Shown in pieces: positions 1 to 5,468 of a stretch of 11,814 nt of DNA. The notes under the pieces were generated by a model. The model saw only the letters and a list, made by a program, of their open reading frames with translations, was not told the origin of the DNA and ran no database searches. The stretch comes from JBQTKD01 sp052389435 (GTDB taxonomy: Bacteria; Actinomycetota; Actinomycetes; Sporichthyales; Sporichthyaceae): assembly GCA_052389435.1 (NCBI GenBank), contig JBQTIB010000056.1:1-11814 (forward strand), in the 5' to 3' direction. Made by a program: the position numbers and the translations under genes. Every line of letters starts with the position of its first letter. The first letter of the stretch is position 1.

Positions 1-65
1 CGATCGGGCAACAACGGCTCGATCCGGGCCCACTCCTCGTCGGTCAGGTCGTGTCTATCGCGCAT
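1..65 (-). CDS. IS5-family-type transposase, N-terminal fragment (runs off window)
   Basis: Read on the minus strand from the ATG at 65, the first 21 codons give a peptide beginning MRDRHDLTDEEWARIEPLLP. The 'LTDEEWARIEPLLP' block is the well-known N-terminal signature of IS5-family (IS427-like) transposases with the DUF4096-type helix-turn-helix region that binds the element ends. The catalytic DDE part would lie to the left of the window and is not visible, so whether the gene is intact, or needs the programmed frameshift common in this group, cannot be judged. The short distance from this ATG to the presumed element end near 112 is normal for such elements. Family assignment rests only on this N-terminal motif. 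Confidence 0.75.
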   Translation of the reverse strand, partial: MRDRHDLTDEEWARIEPLLPD

Positions 66-112
66 CTGCCAGGTTTAACGCACCCGGAGCCCGTCATTCA
101 CGGGACACGCTC
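1..112 (-). mobile_element. Insertion sequence, one end (upstream end of transposase)
   Basis: The transposase start at 65 is preceded on the minus strand by about 47 non-coding bases that end in GAGCGTGTCCCGTGAATGAC (positions 112 to 93), which looks like the terminal inverted repeat of an IS5-type element. It abuts the bases TA (113-114) within a CTAG tetramer (112-115); TA or YTAR targets are typical for IS427 and IS5 groups. The other end, and therefore the second inverted repeat and target duplication, lie outside the window, so the boundary at 112 is inferred. Confidence 0.55.
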
Positions 113-999
113 TAGTCCTCGAACCCGCTGACCTTCAGGGCCGAGAGCGCCGGGATCGCCTGGCGGGCGACCTTGATGTACTCGGCGTCTCGCTCGACGC
201 CGACGGATTCGTAGCCGACGGCCTCGGCGGCGGCGAGGGTGGAGCCGGACCCGGCGAAGGGGTCGAGGACGACGCCTTCGCCGAGCGGCAGGACGGCTCG
301 GACGACCGGGCGCAGGAACGCCTGGGGTTTGAGGCTGGGGTGCTTGGCGATGTCGCGTTCGACGCCGCGGGTGGGGGCGGAGCGGATGACGTCGCCGAAG
401 GGCTGGTCGCCGGAGATGCGGCGCAGCGCGCCGGTCTTGTATTTGCGGAGGTTTTCCGCGACGGTGCGGGCGTCGATCGGTTCGCGGTAGAGCAGCCACG
501 GTTCCCACTGGGAGCGGGGCATGACGGTGACGTCGGGGAACTCTTCGTGCGCGCCCTTGGGGCGGTCGCCGCCGCGCATCGTCATGACCAGGCGGGCGAT
601 CTCGCCTCGTCGTTCGAGGCCAGCGGCTCCGAGGGCCTGGCTGATGTAGGGGCTGACGAGCGGGTTGCAGGCAACGAGCACGTGCGCGCCGGGTACGAGC
701 GCGGGGCGGAGCTTGGTCGCCCACAGCTGGAAGAAGACGCCGAGTTCGGTGAGGTCGTCGTGCGTGAGCGTGGTGAACCGGGGGAGGGGCGAGCGGCGGT
801 GGCCGTCGTAGGACGGGGGGATGCGCCACACTCCGCCCTTGCCGGCGCGGAGCTTGTCCTGCTGGGTCTTGGTGTACTCCACCAGCCCGTACGGGGGGTC
901 GGTGACGACGGCGTGGATGGACTTCTCGGCTCGCTTCTCGAGCCAGGCGATGCAGTCGTCGTGGTGGAGCTCGGCCTGTCCAAAGCGGAAGGGCTTCAC
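112..999 (-). CDS. Beta-class DNA methyltransferase (N6-adenine or N4-cytosine)
   Basis: This 295-residue protein transfers a methyl group from S-adenosylmethionine to an exocyclic amino group of adenine or cytosine in DNA. The catalytic motif IV, DPPY, is at residues 34-37, and the SAM-binding motif I, DPFAGSGS, is at 246-253, followed by the acidic VGVERD strand (266-271). The order catalytic motif, target-recognition region (about 60-230), then SAM motif defines the beta class (PF01555-type N4/N6 methylase). It starts with GTG at 999, whose GTGA overlaps the TGA stop of the winged-helix gene, so the two are translationally coupled. No restriction endonuclease gene is next to it within the window, so it looks like an orphan methylase, but the left flank is cut by the IS end: its TAG stop spans the inferred IS boundary and the last residues may not be native. 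The DPPY motif favours adenine, but the base specificity is not certain. Confidence 0.94.
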   Translation of the reverse strand: MKPFRFGQAELHHDDCIAWLEKRAEKSIHAVVTDPPYGLVEYTKTQQDKLRAGKGGVWRIPPSYDGHRRSPLPRFTTLTHDDLTELGVFFQLWATKLRPALVPGAHVLVACNPLVSPYISQALGAAGLERRGEIARLVMTMRGGDRPKGAHEEFPDVTVMPRSQWEPWLLYREPIDARTVAENLRKYKTGALRRISGDQPFGDVIRSAPTRGVERDIAKHPSLKPQAFLRPVVRAVLPLGEGVVLDPFAGSGSTLAAAEAVGYESVGVERDAEYIKVARQAIPALSALKVSGFED

Positions 1000-1217
1000 C
1001 GGCGAACGAGGCGGTAGGAGCCGCGGCCGGTGCGTTCGAACAGCCCGGGCGTGTTCTTGTTCAGGTACGAACGCACGGAAGAGGACGGGATCGACTCGCC
1101 GAGGGCCTGGTCCACGCTCTCGCGCACCTGCGCCACCGTCATCTCCTTCTTCGTGTCTTTGAACGCCGCGACGATGGCGTCTCTGACCAGGCCGGGCTTG
1201 CGCCGCTCCACCACCAT
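996..1217 (-). CDS. Small winged helix-turn-helix protein coupled to the methyltransferase
   Basis: A 73-residue basic protein. Residues 10-53 form the expected three helices (TVAQVRESV and SSSVRSYLNKN as the helix-turn-helix) and residues 59-71 (LFERTGRGSYRLV) look like the wing, a pattern shared with winged-helix domains such as HARE-HTH that accompany or are fused to DNA-modification enzymes. I chose ATG 1217 because AAAAGGAGTG lies 8 bases upstream as a strong ribosome-binding site; the reading frame stays open to a GTG at 1286, but that extension is Gly/Pro-rich and lacks such a site. Its stop overlaps the methyltransferase start by four bases (GTGA), so it probably acts with it, either as a target-recognition partner or as the regulator of the operon. 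The palindrome in the promoter upstream (1294-1309) is a natural candidate binding site. DNA binding is inferred from the fold pattern. Confidence 0.82.
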   Translation of the reverse strand: MVVERRKPGLVRDAIVAAFKDTKKEMTVAQVRESVDQALGESIPSSSVRSYLNKNTPGLFERTGRGSYRLVRR

Positions 1218-1288
1218 GTCCCGCACTCCTTTTGGCTCGACGGCGGGCGAAGGGACTTCCTCCGCGGACCCTCCGCCCACCGCCACCG

Positions 1289-1317
1289 ACTTTAGACGTC
1301 TAGACGTCTTTTGCGAA
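1289..1317 (-). promoter_or_regulatory. Promoter with perfect 16-bp palindromic operator
   Basis: On the minus strand TTCGCA (1317-1312) and TAAAGT (1294-1289) resemble -35 and -10 elements with a 17-bp spacer. The palindrome AGACGTCTAGACGTCT (1294-1309) fills this spacer and touches the -10. It is made of two tandem copies of the self-complementary octamer AGACGTCT. This placement is that of a classical repressor operator. The predicted start near 1282 leaves a leader of about 65 bases before the winged-helix gene. The palindrome is seen directly; the promoter elements are moderate matches and the function is inferred. Confidence 0.5.
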
Positions 1318-1337
1318 AGTCCACCACCGCCGTGGCG

Positions 1338-1364
1338 GACGTCGGCGTGTCTACACGCCGAGTC
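1338..1364 (-). terminator. Hairpin spanning the stop codon of the small membrane gene
   Basis: TCGGCGTGT (1342-1350) pairs perfectly with ACACGCCGA (1353-1361) around a 2-base loop, and GAC/GTC (1338-1340, 1362-1364) extend the stem past a one-base bulge. The TAG stop of the 1351-1569 gene lies in the loop and the 3' arm as read on the + strand. There is no T-tract, as is common for actinobacterial hairpin terminators. It separates this transcript from the methyltransferase operon downstream. Confidence 0.45.
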
Positions 1365-1569
1365 TGGCGAGCCGGTCCGCGAGCGGTGCGTCCATGCACT
1401 CGTGCAGGGCGTAGACGAATCCGGCCGCCACCAGGCGGCCGGGCAGTCCTCGAGGAGCGCCGAGCACCTTCGGCATCGCCCAAGCCGCCATCAGGGAAAC
1501 GGCGGCACCGGCCACGATCTGTGCTCTCGTCTTCGTCACGGTCCGGAGGCTACGGCGGACCTCCGACAT
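1351..1569 (-). CDS. Small hypothetical membrane protein (72 aa)
   Basis: I do not recognise a named family. The protein has a basic N-terminus (about residues 5-15) followed by two apolar segments, roughly residues 17-36 (QIVAGAAVSLMAAWAMPKVLG) split by a proline and 43-57 (GRLVAAGFVYALHEC), so it is probably an integral membrane protein with one or two spans. It begins with ATG at 1569, only 12 bases after the stop of the 67-residue gene upstream, with no strong ribosome-binding site, which fits translation by coupling; GTG at 1539 is an alternative start. Its codons show the high third-position G+C of neighbouring real genes. Expression is inferred from the arrangement and the hairpin at its stop. 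Confidence 0.55.
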   Translation of the reverse strand: MSEVRRSLRTVTKTRAQIVAGAAVSLMAAWAMPKVLGAPRGLPGRLVAAGFVYALHECMDAPLADRLARLGV

Positions 1570-1581
1570 TTTCGCCGCAGC

Positions 1582-1785
1582 TCAGCCCTGGGGCTCGATC
1601 ACATGGACGACGACGCAGTCGGCGGGGTCCACGCCGTGCTCCTGGGCAACTGTCGCCAGCTTGGCCAGGGCTTCTTCTGCGTCGTCGTAGTTCCAGCTCA
1701 GCGTCTTGTAGTTGAAGCTGTCCGAGTCCTCGATCAGGGTTGCGTGGCAGATCGAGAACTCGCCGTTGATCGACGGGCCGGACAT
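1582..1785 (-). CDS. Small acidic hypothetical protein (67 aa)
   Basis: An acidic soluble protein starting MSGPSINGEFSI and ending DPADCVVVHVIEPQG, with a mixed strand-then-helix pattern: two short beta-type stretches (residues 8-33) and a helix rich in Ala/Glu (about 34-50). ATG 1785 is chosen because GGAGG lies six bases upstream (CTGGAGGTCCGC before ATG); the frame remains open much further upstream, but that part is a shadow of the plus-strand zinc-ribbon gene. It is the first gene of a minus-strand pair with the small membrane protein 12 bases downstream. The ending G-x-DPAD resembles that of the plus-strand 58-residue protein at 2277-2453. No function is known to me; the gene call is well supported, the role is not. 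Confidence 0.75.
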   Translation of the reverse strand: MSGPSINGEFSICHATLIEDSDSFNYKTLSWNYDDAEEALAKLATVAQEHGVDPADCVVVHVIEPQG

Positions 1786-1837
1786 GCGGACCTCCAGCGT
1801 GGGATTCGCGGTGCAGTCGTGATCGCGATGCCGCCAG

Positions 1838-1893
1838 ACAATATCCGCCACGAACCGTTTTCGACTCGCGGGTGGCGCCGTTACGGTGGCGAG
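1838..1893. promoter_or_regulatory. Divergent promoter region, leaderless start for the plus-strand gene
   Basis: On the plus strand TACGGT (1882-1887) matches the TANNNT -10 pattern and sits six bases before the ATG at 1894, the typical distance for actinobacterial leaderless transcripts. TTTTCG/TTCGAC (1858-1865) is a weak -35. The plus gene lacks a good ribosome-binding site, which agrees with leaderless translation. On the minus strand TATTGT (1843-1838) could be the -10 for the 67-residue gene starting at 1785. All are sequence matches only. Confidence 0.4.
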
Positions 1894-2235
1894 ATGGGTC
1901 GCAACTCCAAGGCACGACGCGATGCAAAGGTGAAGGCCGAGCGGCGGCGGGATCAGCGTCGAACGACTACCTCGCCCGGGCACGACTTCGCCCAGATGAC
2001 CGACCTCGGCTTCGGGAACGCACCGACCGGCCTCGGGCGCATGTTCCGCTCCTCGTGTACCGAGTGCGGATCTGCCGACCTGTCCTGGATGCCCGCCCCC
2101 GAACTGGCCGACCGGGTCGCGCCCGATCAACAGGCACGCGTGGCGGAAGGCCTCGAGTTCCTCAGGGAGGCCAGCGAGACGACGGGCGAGGCGTGGCTCT
2201 GCGACCGGTGCGGAAACTTCGGAATCATGTCTTGA
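1894..2235 (+). CDS. Zinc-ribbon-like hypothetical protein (113 aa)
   Basis: The first 23 residues are very basic (MGRNSKARRDAKVKAERRR), which suggests nucleic-acid binding or a flexible tail. Two CxxC pairs, C55/C58 (SSCTECGS) and C103/C106 (LCDRCGN), are spaced like the knuckles of a four-cysteine zinc ribbon, with a helix of about 20 residues (77-97) between them. I do not know a named family. ATG 1894 was chosen because the frame upstream loses protein-like character and a leaderless-type -10 box ends six bases before it. The 58-residue gene follows after 41 bases on the same strand. Zinc binding is inferred from the cysteines. Confidence 0.75.
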   Translation: MGRNSKARRDAKVKAERRRDQRRTTTSPGHDFAQMTDLGFGNAPTGLGRMFRSSCTECGSADLSWMPAPELADRVAPDQQARVAEGLEFLREASETTGEAWLCDRCGNFGIMS

Positions 2236-2276
2236 TCTCAACCAGAGATGAGATCCGAGCAGACGGGGACATGGAC

Positions 2277-2453
2277 ATGGCACACATCAGCGTGAACGCA
2301 TTCGGCACCGTCATGAACTTCAGGGTTCCCGAAGATGCCGACATGAGCGGATTCAGCTTCGCGGGAATCAGGAGCCGAGCCGACGCACAAGAGCAGCTCA
2401 ATGACTACCTCAAGAGACAGGGCTACGACCCTGCCGATTCATACAAGTGGTGA
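2277..2453 (+). CDS. Small hypothetical protein (58 aa)
   Basis: The protein starts MAHISVNAFGTVMNFRVPED and ends GYDPADSYKW, with a likely helix in the second half (residues 35-49). Two ATGs, at 2271 and 2277, are in frame; 2277 is preferred because GGGGA (2265-2269) is then seven bases upstream, a normal ribosome-binding distance. It lies 41 bases downstream of the zinc-ribbon-like gene and probably shares its transcript. No family is recognised. The helix followed by G-x-DPAD recalls the end of the 67-residue protein encoded at 1582-1785, so the two may be distant paralogues. Confidence 0.6.
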   Translation: MAHISVNAFGTVMNFRVPEDADMSGFSFAGIRSRADAQEQLNDYLKRQGYDPADSYKW

Positions 2454-2470
2454 TACCTTCATCTGTCTTT

Positions 2471-2541
2471 AGCGTCTAAAACGCTTGTTTAGATAAAATC
2501 TGACGGACCGTCAGACATAATGCTCATTATCAGCGGTTAAG
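2471..2541. repeat. AT-rich cluster of three inverted repeats, possible Tn3-type element end
   Basis: Three perfect inverted repeats follow each other: AGCGT-ctaaa-ACGCT (2471-2485), TCTGACGG-a-CCGTCAGA (2499-2515) and ATAATG-ct-CATTAT (2517-2530). The stretch is far richer in A+T than its surroundings. The section 2499-2541 begins TCTGACG and ends GTTAAG, as do the 38-bp ends of Tn3 itself after its GGGG, but the GGGG is AAAA here (2495-2498) and no transposase or second copy is seen in the window. It lies between convergent genes, so the hairpins could also act in termination. The structure is certain, the identity is not. Confidence 0.45.
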
Positions 2542-2560
2542 GGCCGGGGGACTTGCGCGA

Positions 2561-3289
2561 CTACCTACGTGCGACGATGCCGACCTCGACCCAGCTGTGG
2601 TAGCCGTTGTCGATCCCGCTGCCCAACACCTTCCCGCCGGCGGCGGCAGTCCAGGTGAGCAGCGGGGTCGTGTAGCCCCCGAACTTGGACTTCGCGAGAG
2701 CGATCTTGGGCAGATCGAGCCATGCCTCGTACGTGCAGTGCCCGACGTCCGTTTCGCTTGGATCCCACTCCATCTGTCCAGGGGATGAGGCGAGTTTGCC
2801 CGTGGCCCGGTAACGGCCGTTGGCGGAGGTCAGCACGACGGGCGCATAGTCGTCGTCGAAGCCGTACCCGGCGAAGCCGCGCGGCGCGGTGCTAGCGCAG
2901 TCCGTCGGGCTTTTCTGCTGGTCGTCCCACCAGCTCGGAGGTGAATCGCAGTTCGTCGGCGAGCACGGCGAAGTGAGCATGACCACCACGCGGACTCGGA
3001 GTTTGCTGTTGTAGGGCGTACCTCGCGCGTCCAGCCAGACGGTTCCTGCAGGTCGTGTCGCCCCTAGGCCAACGGAGTTGGCCGCGCGAACACGCACCTG
3101 ATATTTGCCGGGCTTCAGGCCGGACAGAGTCGTGGACCTCGCCGTTGCGGGCACCTTCTTGCGTTGCCACGCCGACCAAGCCTTCCCGCGGGAACGGCGG
3201 AACTGGACTTCGTACCGCGCAATCTTCCCGGTCGTCGACTTGGCCGAACCCCAGGTGACTACCAGAGCGCCCGTGGGAGGACGCCGCGG
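2561..3289 (-). pseudogene. Fibronectin type III domain protein, 5'-truncated
   Basis: The minus-strand frame encodes a fibronectin III domain (from about 3280: PTGALVVTWGSAKSTTGKI, then YEVQFRRS, LKPGKYQVRVRAANSVG) followed by a C-terminal domain of about 150 residues with several cysteines (SPCSPTNCDS, TDCAS, GHCTYEAW). Proteins of this type are normally secreted in actinobacteria. No ATG, GTG or TTG occurs in frame between the domain start and the upstream stop at 3407-3409, and there is no signal peptide; the sequence upstream is the coding strand of the divergent 3298-3873 gene. The first internal candidate, GTG 3154, would cut the domain in half. I conclude that the 5' end was lost by recombination near 3265-3290. 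A 197-residue product from 3154 is possible but unlikely to fold normally. The 3' end, TAG at 2563-2561, looks intact. Confidence 0.62.
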
Positions 3290-3297
3290 AGTCCGCC

Positions 3298-3873
3298 GTG
3301 GACTGGATCCGGGCCCAGGCCCACGATCTGGGCCGTCAACCGCTGCTGGTGACGTTTTCCTTCCAGAACGGAGACCACATGGAGGCCTTCCGGGGGCTGG
3401 AACACGTCACCACCCGCTCACGGGGGTCGGTCACCGGACCGGTCGGGCGGCCGGTCCTGGCCTACGTTCCGGACGAGCGAACCCTCGAACTGGCACACCG
3501 GTACGCCCGAGGCTCCGCGCTATGCGTGGTGGAAAGCGTCTCCTTTCCGGTCCACGGCTGGGCGCGGCAGACCGGGGCGGTCAGCCTGCTCGACGGCAGG
3601 GTGCTGCCGGCCCTGGACGCGTCGGTGGCGACGACCCTGGACGGGTTGAAGTTCGCGGGGAACAACGGCTGGGGCGACAAGCCCGGCAAGCGCGATGCGG
3701 CACGACTGCTGGGCGACCTCCGCGGGCGTGTGGACCTGGACGAGGTCGTCGGTTACATCCTTGCGCGCGGCGCGTCCGAGCGCGGGGCCAAGAATCTTCG
3801 CGCCATCGCCGAGAAGTCGCAACTGCCTCACCGCAGAGCCACCCGGGTTCCCGTAGGTCGACGGCGCAGGTGA
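3298..3873 (+). CDS. Hypothetical protein (191 aa), possibly 5'-truncated
   Basis: I do not recognise the family. The protein is soluble, with an alpha/beta pattern: QPLLVTFSFQNGD near residue 17, PVLAYVPDERTLELAHRYA near 57, a segment of helices and LLDGRVLPALDASVATTLDG near 100, then DLRGRVDLDEVVGYIL near 143. It has no signal peptide or membrane segment. GTG 3298 is used because GGAG (3288-3291) lies six bases upstream. However, protein-like sequence (RPWEDAAESAVDWIRAQ) extends back in frame to about 3270, where it meets the truncated fibronectin gene, so the native start may have been lost. Codon use supports a real coding region. The last 20 residues are very basic. Confidence 0.68.
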   Translation: MDWIRAQAHDLGRQPLLVTFSFQNGDHMEAFRGLEHVTTRSRGSVTGPVGRPVLAYVPDERTLELAHRYARGSALCVVESVSFPVHGWARQTGAVSLLDGRVLPALDASVATTLDGLKFAGNNGWGDKPGKRDAARLLGDLRGRVDLDEVVGYILARGASERGAKNLRAIAEKSQLPHRRATRVPVGRRRR

Positions 3874-3877
3874 TGGC

Positions 3878-3893
3878 CGGGCCTCTTGGCCCG
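3878..3893 (+). terminator. Short GC hairpin after the 3298-3873 gene
   Basis: CGGGCC-tctt-GGCCCG forms a six-base-pair stem with a four-base loop, five bases after the TGA at 3871-3873. It has no T-tract, so it is only a weak terminator candidate. The rest of the 152-bp gap to the next gene shows nothing I can name. Confidence 0.3.
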
Positions 3894-4025
3894 AGGGCTA
3901 CGGGTCCAGATGTATCCGAACGGACTACGCCACTCGGCCCGAATGGCTGGAACCTGTAGCCCGGTGCCGTGCCTCCAATGGTGAAGTCGTTGATTTCGTT
4001 GGAGGTACAGCCGGTGGAGCCCACC

Positions 4026-5030
4026 ATGAAGTTCAATCCGCCGCCCGGTTGGCCCGCGCCGCCGGAGGGATGGGTTCCCGAACCTGGCTGGCAACCGGAC
4101 CCCTCCTGGGGTCCCGCACCGGAGGGTTGGCAGCTCTGGCTCCCTGCCGACACCTCCTCGGTCGCCGGCGCGGTGCAGGGTGCGAACCTCGCCGCCCGGG
4201 CTTGGCGAGGATTTCGTGGCTGGCCCATGTGGGGGCAGGTTGCGACGGGCGTCGTCGCCTTCGGGCTAGTGGTGTCCGCGTTCGGGGGGACCTCCAGCGC
4301 AGGGGGCACCCCTGCGGGGGGCAGCGGCGCTCGAGTCGCAGCTACCCAGGCACCGGAGCCGGTCGTCTCGGTGCGGGAATACGTTCGGCCCGAGGAGTGC
4401 GCGACGGCGCGCAAGGCCGTCGAGAAGCTCAGCAGTCCCTACGCGACCGTTCTGAAGCGGGCCGTGGCCAAGGATTCCTACCAGGCAGCCAACGCAACGA
4501 AGAGGTACTTCGGCGACGGACAAACGAACTTCGACGCCGACCTGCAGGAAGCAGTCGATCGTGCGTTTGTCGGCGCGCGCACGCGGGCGGAGGAAGCGGG
4601 GCAGCTGAGTTCGTTGGTCAACCGGGTTCGCGTTGAAGCCCTCGAAAAGTGCGGCCTGGACAAGGCCTACGAGAAGGCAGCGGACAAGGCGTTCGAGGCC
4701 GACACGGCTGTCCGGAACGTCCTCGAGCTCGCGAGCCAGGTCCCCTGGTACCCGAAGGGCTGGATCGAGCTCGACTCCGGCATCGCGGTCAAGGCCGCCG
4801 ACCAGGTCAGGTGCGACTGGGGTCGATGCGTGCAGCTCAACGTCACGACCAAGCAGCGCTGCGGGACCCTCTACGTAGAGTTCGCAACCGAGAACAACCG
4901 CGGCGAGAAGGTCGGTTTCACCAACGACGTCCTCACCAACCTCGATCCCACTGACCGAGGACTGTTGACGTTCCAGCTACAGGACGACGAGGCGAAGCTC
5001 GACAGTTCCCCCAAGGTCTCCTGCTACTAG
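4026..5030 (+). CDS. Trp/Pro-rich N-tail, single-TM hypothetical surface protein (334 aa)
   Basis: The N-terminal 40 residues are a cytoplasmic-type Pro/Trp tail (FNPPPGWPAPPEGW onward, Trp at 9, 16, 22, 28, 35, 38) of the kind often found ahead of a membrane span in actinobacterial proteins. A single hydrophobic segment (about 69-87, MWGQVATGVVAFGLVVSAF) is followed by a Gly/Ser linker, a helical charged region (about 115-235, including EECATARKAVEKL and LQEAVDRAFVGARTRAEEA) and a C-terminal domain with VRCDWGRCVQLNVTTKQRCGT and a final C-Y, so several cysteines could form disulfides outside the cell. ATG 4026 has GGTGGAG seven bases upstream; an ATG 57 bases earlier lacks this. It probably senses or binds something at the envelope, but no function is known to me. 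Confidence 0.85.
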   Translation: MKFNPPPGWPAPPEGWVPEPGWQPDPSWGPAPEGWQLWLPADTSSVAGAVQGANLAARAWRGFRGWPMWGQVATGVVAFGLVVSAFGGTSSAGGTPAGGSGARVAATQAPEPVVSVREYVRPEECATARKAVEKLSSPYATVLKRAVAKDSYQAANATKRYFGDGQTNFDADLQEAVDRAFVGARTRAEEAGQLSSLVNRVRVEALEKCGLDKAYEKAADKAFEADTAVRNVLELASQVPWYPKGWIELDSGIAVKAADQVRCDWGRCVQLNVTTKQRCGTLYVEFATENNRGEKVGFTNDVLTNLDPTDRGLLTFQLQDDEAKLDSSPKVSCY

Positions 5031-5054
5031 CCGTACCCGTTCGCGCCACAGCGC

Positions 5055-5135
5055 CACCTCGGAACTGGGCGCGGCCGATTCGGCCACTACCGCCGAGGTG
5101 CGTGCTCAACTCGACCCAACGGGGTTTCACGCACC
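5055..5135. terminator. Overlapping alternative hairpins downstream of the 4026-5030 gene
   Basis: CACCTCGG (5055-5062) pairs with CCGAGGTG (5093-5100) and encloses GGCCG-att-CGGCC (5072-5084). A second stem, GGTGCGTG (5097-5104) with CACGCACC (5128-5135), shares bases 5097-5100 with the first, so the two cannot form together. They lie 24-105 bases after the plus-strand stop codon, where transcripts from the convergent ssb remnant would also arrive. Confidence 0.45.
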
Positions 5136-5150
5136 GTTCGACCTCGCCGG

Positions 5151-5182
5151 TCGGCGATAGGGCGGCGCCGCCCTATCGCCGA
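5151..5182. terminator. Perfect 32-bp palindrome between convergent genes
   Basis: TCGGCGATAGGGCGGC (5151-5166) is followed directly by its exact reverse complement (5167-5182). It is 20 bases beyond the stop of the ssb remnant on the minus strand and about 120 beyond the plus-strand gene, so a bidirectional terminator is the simplest reading. No T-tract follows on either strand. Confidence 0.55.
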
Positions 5183-5188
5183 ATCGAT

Positions 5189-5388
5189 GATCTGACTTGG
5201 CGTCAGCGCCGCCCGGAGGGCACGGGGCGGCGCTGCTCGGTGCGGCGCTGCTCGGGGCGCGGGTCGGTCATGGCGATGCGGATGGGCTGGTCGTCGTGGT
5301 CGGCGTAGACGGTGGGGTCGACGGGTCCGCCGTGGCGTAGGGCGGTGCCGATCTCGTGGGCGGTGATCTCCCAGACGCTGCGCTTCTC
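5189..5388 (-). repeat. Direct repeat, copy A (ssb 3' end), pairs with 11231-11432
   Basis: About 200 bases match 11231-11432 at roughly nine positions in ten, in the same orientation, with a 2-base length difference near the stop codon. The match includes the last ~60 ssb codons, the stop and a short inverted repeat (CTGAC/GTCAG, 5192-5196 and 5202-5206) over it. It ends abruptly at about 5388 on the ssb 5' side. Confidence 0.85.
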
Positions 5389-5390
5389 GG
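5203..5390 (-). pseudogene. ssb: SSB C-terminal remnant
   Basis: The minus-strand frame encodes EKRSVWEITAHEIGTALRHG, then VYADHDDQPIRIAMTD and the end EQRRPVPSGRR, which matches the C-terminal third of the ssb at 11247-11705 almost residue for residue. The DNA-binding OB-fold before WEIT is absent: upstream of about 5390 the homology stops, and there is no start codon with a ribosome-binding site in frame. It follows the metalloprotease stop by about 80 bases on the same strand. It is a leftover of a duplicated or recombined ssb copy and is not expected to bind DNA. Confidence 0.72.
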
Positions 5391-5468
5391 AGTTGCCTAC
5401 GTCTCCTTCACGAGTGCTCCACGGCAGCGCCGCTGGGTGGGGTACGGGTAGTGCGCTGGCGTCCTTGG

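Noticed and set aside
340..1017. 225-codon plus-strand frame opposite the methyltransferase
   Set aside because: The minus strand has clear DPPY and FAGSGS motifs in the right order; the plus frame has no motif.
1030..2235. Long plus-strand frame of 401 codons
   Set aside because: Only its end, from ATG 1894, is protein-like; the earlier part is antisense to three minus-strand genes with good ribosome-binding sites or motifs.
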